Source of the DNA: Clostridiales bacterium
GTDB lineage: Bacteria > Bacillota > Clostridia > Lachnospirales > Lachnospiraceae
Direction of reading: 5' to 3'
Assembly: GCA_019418195.1 (NCBI GenBank)
Contig: DYCJ01000004.1
Location: forward strand, 1 to 7,984
Length of the DNA stretch: 7,984 bases
Below, in pieces: positions 5,810 through 7,984 of this stretch. Each line of letters begins with the position of its first letter. The stretch's first letter is position 1. Under the pieces are notes generated by a model. It was not told the origin of the DNA. It searched no databases and saw only the letters and a program-made list of their open reading frames with translations. Both the position numbers and the translations under genes were made by a program.

Positions 5810-6289
5810 TCATTCGGGGTAATAGAGACGGGAGTCCTGAATGTTTGTAAGGACTTCTGTGAGGAATCTGCGGGCCATATATTTTGCCATAGGCAGATTC
5901 ATGTCCAGATAGTTGCCGCAGTCCTTCGCGGATGCACCCGGTATTTCACCTTCATAGGAAGCCATAAATGAGAACATTTCCTTCATGAGGGGGACGATAT
6001 CATGGGAGGAGTAATCTCCTGCAAGGAGCAGATAGAATCCGGTCCGGCAGCCCATAGGACCGAAATAGATCACCCGGTCCTTCCAGTCTTCATGGTTTCT
6101 CAGGAAGGTGGCTCCAAGATGCTCGATCGTGTGGACCTCTGCGGTATTCATCACCGGCTCGTCGTTTGGGCTTGTCATGCGGATATCAAAAGTGGTGATG
6201 ACAGAGCCGTTCACATGATCCTTTCTGGAGACGTAGATGCCTGGTTTCAGGCGGATATGGTCAATGGTAAAACTTGCGATCTTTTTCAT
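5810..6289 (-). CDS. luxS: S-ribosylhomocysteine lyase LuxS (AI-2 synthase)
   Basis: LuxS cleaves S-ribosylhomocysteine to homocysteine and 4,5-dihydroxy-2,3-pentanedione, the precursor of autoinducer-2, in the activated methyl cycle in the cytosol. The 159-residue product has the family length. The metal ligands are seen in HTIEH (His53, His57, with the general base Glu56) and in CGNY (Cys124). The catalytic Cys81 lies in GPMGCRTGFYL. The N-terminus MKKIASFTIDHIRLKPGIYV is the family start. An upstream in-frame ATG at 6370 would add 27 unrelated residues and lies upstream of the promoter, while AAAGGAAG (6305-6298) is eight bases before the ATG at 6289, so 6289 is chosen. No pfs/mtnN or metabolic partner adjoins it, and it is transcribed alone from its own promoter. 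Residue 130 is Met where many LuxS proteins have His; I do not read this as inactivating. Confidence 0.96.
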   Translation of the reverse strand: MKKIASFTIDHIRLKPGIYVSRKDHVNGSVITTFDIRMTSPNDEPVMNTAEVHTIEHLGATFLRNHEDWKDRVIYFGPMGCRTGFYLLLAGDYSSHDIVPLMKEMFSFMASYEGEIPGASAKDCGNYLDMNLPMAKYMARRFLTEVLTNIQDSRLYYPE

Positions 6290-6325
6290 AATAGATGCTT
6301 CCTTTCTCTGGTATCTGTCTTGTTT

Positions 6326-6354
6326 ATTATAGCTGTCCGGAGAGTAAAATACAA
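6326..6354 (-). promoter_or_regulatory. Promoter of luxS
   Basis: On the - strand a perfect TATAAT (6331-6326) has TTGTAT (6354-6349) upstream with a 17-base spacer. Transcription would start near 6319, giving a leader of about 30 bases that holds only the ribosome binding site. That leaves no room for a SAM or SAH riboswitch. Confidence 0.65.
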
Positions 6355-6365
6355 GGAGTGCTGCC

Positions 6366-6384
6366 TGCAAATGGTTTGCAAATG
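6366..6384. repeat. Tandem 8-bp repeats between divergent luxS and phosphatase promoters, possible operator
   Basis: TGCAAATG occurs at 6366-6373 and again at 6377-6384, with 11 bases from start to start, about one helical turn. The same stretch holds a perfect inverted repeat TGCAAA-TGG-TTTGCA (6366-6380). It lies 11 bases upstream of the luxS -35 and overlaps the proposed -35 of the phosphatase promoter, so a bound protein could affect both. Confidence 0.45.
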
Positions 6385-6404
6385 TATCAGACAGCAGGTA
6401 TACT
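6376..6404 (+). promoter_or_regulatory. Possible promoter of the histidine phosphatase gene
   Basis: TTGCAA (6376-6381) and TATACT (6399-6404) are separated by 17 bases. They match the sigma-A consensus at four and five of six positions. The predicted start near 6411 gives a leader of about 50 bases before the GTG at 6463. Confidence 0.5.
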
Positions 6405-6462
6405 TATGCTTGCAGGAGTGGATCAGTCCTGTCTGTTTTAACGGTCATAAGGAGGGATTATA

Positions 6463-7107
6463 GTGATATTGTATATCGTTCGTCATGGTGAGACAGAGTG
6501 GAACAAAATGCATAAAGTACAGGGGAGAACCGATATTCCCCTGAATGATTATGGCCGTCGTCTTGCAGAAGAGACGGCAGAAGGAATGCGAAAGATCCCG
6601 GTTGATCTTGGATTCACAAGTCCGCTGCTCCGCGCAAAGGAGACAGCCCGGATCATCCTTGAGGGACGTGACATTCCTATTTACGATGAGGAACGGCTCC
6701 AGGAGATTAGTTTCGGGCGATACGAAGGGCTGTACTGCGGCGGGGAGAACCGCGACCCGGACAGCGAGGCCTTCAATAGGTTCTTTAATGATACGGGAAA
6801 TTACATCCCGCCGGAGGATGCCGAGACGATCCCGCAGCTTTATGAGAGGACAGGCAGTTTCCTCAAAGAGATATCGGAGAGGGAGGATCTGGCAGATAAG
6901 AATATCCTTGTATCGACACACGGCGCTGCAATGACATCACTTCTGAACAGGATCCGCGGCAATCTGTCAGTGGAACATTTCTGGAAAGATGAGGTCCCGC
7001 CGAACTGCTCGGTCACTATGGTGGAGATAAAAGACGGAAAAGCGCGGATTTTAAAAGAAGGCATGATTTTTTACAAAGAGAAGGTAAAAAAGTGGAAGAC
7101 AGTGTGA
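6463..7107 (+). CDS. Histidine phosphatase family protein (phosphoglycerate mutase-like)
   Basis: This is a 214-residue cytosolic phosphohydrolase of the branch that includes CobC/PhoE/GpmB-like enzymes. The phosphohistidine motif is VRHGETEWN (6-14), with Arg7 and the catalytic His8. QGRTDIPLN (20-28), TSPLLRAKET with Arg57, the general acid Glu81 in LQEISFGRYEG, and the second catalytic His153 in VSTHGAAM are all in place. The substrate cannot be told: no cobalamin genes or glycolytic partners are near, and the short length argues against a true dPGM. The start is GTG at 6463, supported by AAGGAGG (6449-6455) seven bases upstream, and the RHG motif then lies at the usual position. It is divergent from luxS and followed closely by the MBL gene, probably as an operon. 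Confidence 0.92.
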   Translation: MILYIVRHGETEWNKMHKVQGRTDIPLNDYGRRLAEETAEGMRKIPVDLGFTSPLLRAKETARIILEGRDIPIYDEERLQEISFGRYEGLYCGGENRDPDSEAFNRFFNDTGNYIPPEDAETIPQLYERTGSFLKEISEREDLADKNILVSTHGAAMTSLLNRIRGNLSVEHFWKDEVPPNCSVTMVEIKDGKARILKEGMIFYKEKVKKWKTV

Positions 7108-7113
7108 TACAAT
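7105..7113 (+). promoter_or_regulatory. Possible extended -10 element before the MBL gene
   Basis: TGATACAAT overlaps the phosphatase stop codon and matches the extended -10 form (TGN plus TACAAT). No good -35 is seen 17 bases upstream. It could give the MBL gene an internal start besides read-through. Confidence 0.25.
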
Positions 7114-7144
7114 AGAAGAAAAAGCAAAAAAGGCTGGTGAGACT

Positions 7145-7984
7145 ATGAAACTGACTTTTATCGGAGCGGCCCATGAGGTGACGGGAAGCTGTCATTTCCT
7201 TCAGGCAGCAGGTAAGAATATCCTGATCGATTATGGAATGGAACAGGGACCGGATCTGTATGAGAATCCCGGGCTGCCTGTTCCGGCATCGGATATCGAT
7301 TATGTATTTCTGACCCATGCCCATATCGATCACTCGGGAATGCTCCCGCGGCTTGCAAAAGAGGGGTTTAAAGGGCAGATATTCGCAACATTTGCCACCG
7401 TGGATCTGTGTAATATCATGCTCCGTGACAGTGCGCACATTCAGGAATTTGAGGCAGAATGGCGCAACCGCAAGGGAAAAAGAGCCGGAAAACCGGAGTA
7501 TGAACCGGTATATGTGATGCAGGATGCCCTGGATGCAATCGAGCTTCTTGTACCCTGCCAGTATGGTGAGAGGATCTCGATTTGTGACGGCATAGATATC
7601 CGCTTTACAGATGTGGGACACCTGCTCGGATCGGCAAGCATTGAGGTGTGGGCAACGGAAGGTGATGTGACAAAGAAGATCGTTTTTTCCGGAGATGTAG
7701 GCAATACAGATCAGCCCATCATCAAAGATCCGACTTACACTGCAGCAGCAGATTATGTGGTCATGGAGTCTACCTACGGCGACCGTATCCACACAGCAGA
7801 GAAACCGGATTATATCGGTGAATTTACAAGGATCATCAAGGAGACTTTCGACCGGGGCGGAAATGTCGTGATCCCGTCATTTGCCGTCGGCAGGACACAG
7901 GAGATGCTGTATTTTATCCGTGAGATCAAGGAGAAAAAGCTTCTGCCGGAGTATGCAGATTTTGAGGTGTATCTGGACAGTCCC
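7145..7984 (+). CDS. MBL-fold/beta-CASP metallohydrolase (RNase-like), partial at the right edge
   Basis: The first 280 residues are in the window and the frame is open to the last base. The N-terminus MKLTFIGAAHEVTGSCHFLQ is typical of the YSH1/CPSF-like (COG1236) group. Metal-binding motifs are complete so far: Asp29 in ILIDYG, HAHIDHSG with His58, His60, Asp62 and His63, GHLLGSAS with His159, and SGDVGN with Asp184. The beta-CASP part begins with VVMESTYGDR and NVVIPSFAVGRTQEML. Family members are RNA endo- or exonucleases acting in the cytoplasm; an RNA-processing role is inferred. The ATG at 7145 has a weak GGTGAG at 7136-7141 and AAAAAGG further up. It follows the phosphatase stop by 37 bases with no terminator between, so the two are probably co-transcribed. 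Confidence 0.93.
   Translation, partial: MKLTFIGAAHEVTGSCHFLQAAGKNILIDYGMEQGPDLYENPGLPVPASDIDYVFLTHAHIDHSGMLPRLAKEGFKGQIFATFATVDLCNIMLRDSAHIQEFEAEWRNRKGKRAGKPEYEPVYVMQDALDAIELLVPCQYGERISICDGIDIRFTDVGHLLGSASIEVWATEGDVTKKIVFSGDVGNTDQPIIKDPTYTAAADYVVMESTYGDRIHTAEKPDYIGEFTRIIKETFDRGGNVVIPSFAVGRTQEMLYFIREIKEKKLLPEYADFEVYLDSP

Noticed and set aside
6290..6325. Riboswitch (SAM or SAH type) upstream of luxS
   Set aside because: The leader predicted from the perfect -10 is only about 30 bases, too short for such an element.
6290..6370. 27-residue N-terminal extension of LuxS
   Set aside because: It would start upstream of the likely promoter and is not LuxS-like. The ribosome binding site and the family start both support 6289.
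7016..7792. 258-codon open frame on the - strand across the phosphatase end and MBL gene
   Set aside because: It is antisense to the HxHxDH and other conserved MBL motifs, and has shadow-like composition.
1..7984. Mobile element, CRISPR array or defence island
   Set aside because: No transposase, integrase, spaced repeats, tRNA or long terminal repeats were seen. Gene content and codon style look like ordinary chromosome.

Overview
The window reads as chromosome of a mid-GC anaerobic Firmicute, most likely a clostridium of the Lachnospiraceae type. This is inferred from the strong AGGAGG-type ribosome binding sites, sigma-A-like promoters, a lipoprotein signal peptide with a KKKR start, and the gene set (short UvrD-type helicase, DUF1292 protein, DUF5662 protein, LuxS, MBL/beta-CASP protein). 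No transposase, integrase, tRNA, rRNA or CRISPR array was seen. Almost all of the window is coding, and no gap without a gene exceeds about 180 bases.

Layout. (1) Bases 1-1917: the tail of an unrecognised gene overlaps a 610-residue UvrD/PcrA-family helicase on the + strand. (2) A short acidic DUF1292 protein converges on it from the - strand (1924-2223), and its intrinsic terminator appears to lie inside the last codons of the helicase. (3) A good sigma-A promoter (2317-2344) drives a tight three-gene unit on +: an RbsB-like sugar-binding lipoprotein (2388-3374), a cytosolic CBM48-GH13 protein of the GlgX/isoamylase type (3389-5182), and a DUF5662 protein (5179-5712) whose ATG overlaps the preceding stop. 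(4) A long hairpin (5716-5773) separates this unit from luxS, which runs on - (5810-6289). (5) luxS and a histidine phosphatase gene (+, 6463-7107) are divergent and share a compact promoter region with repeated motifs. (6) The phosphatase is followed after 37 bases by an MBL-fold/beta-CASP metallohydrolase that runs off the right edge.

The most unusual content is the three-gene unit. The GH13 protein keeps the CBM48 domain and much of the debranching-enzyme scaffold, but every catalytic region is altered: region I loses its Asp/Asn/His, the region II nucleophile Asp is Asn, the region III Glu segment is deleted, and the region IV His-Asp is Gln-Thr. The frame is intact and other GlgX signatures are kept, so it looks like a maintained pseudoenzyme, with an added lysine-rich tail. 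It lies between an orphan sugar-binding lipoprotein, with no ABC permease or ATPase beside it, and a protein of unknown function. A role in sensing or binding alpha-glucan is a hypothesis; the sequence does not show it.

Other structure of note: a perfect 13-bp inverted repeat in the helicase Walker A coding region, an embedded terminator, and candidate operators in both divergent promoter regions.
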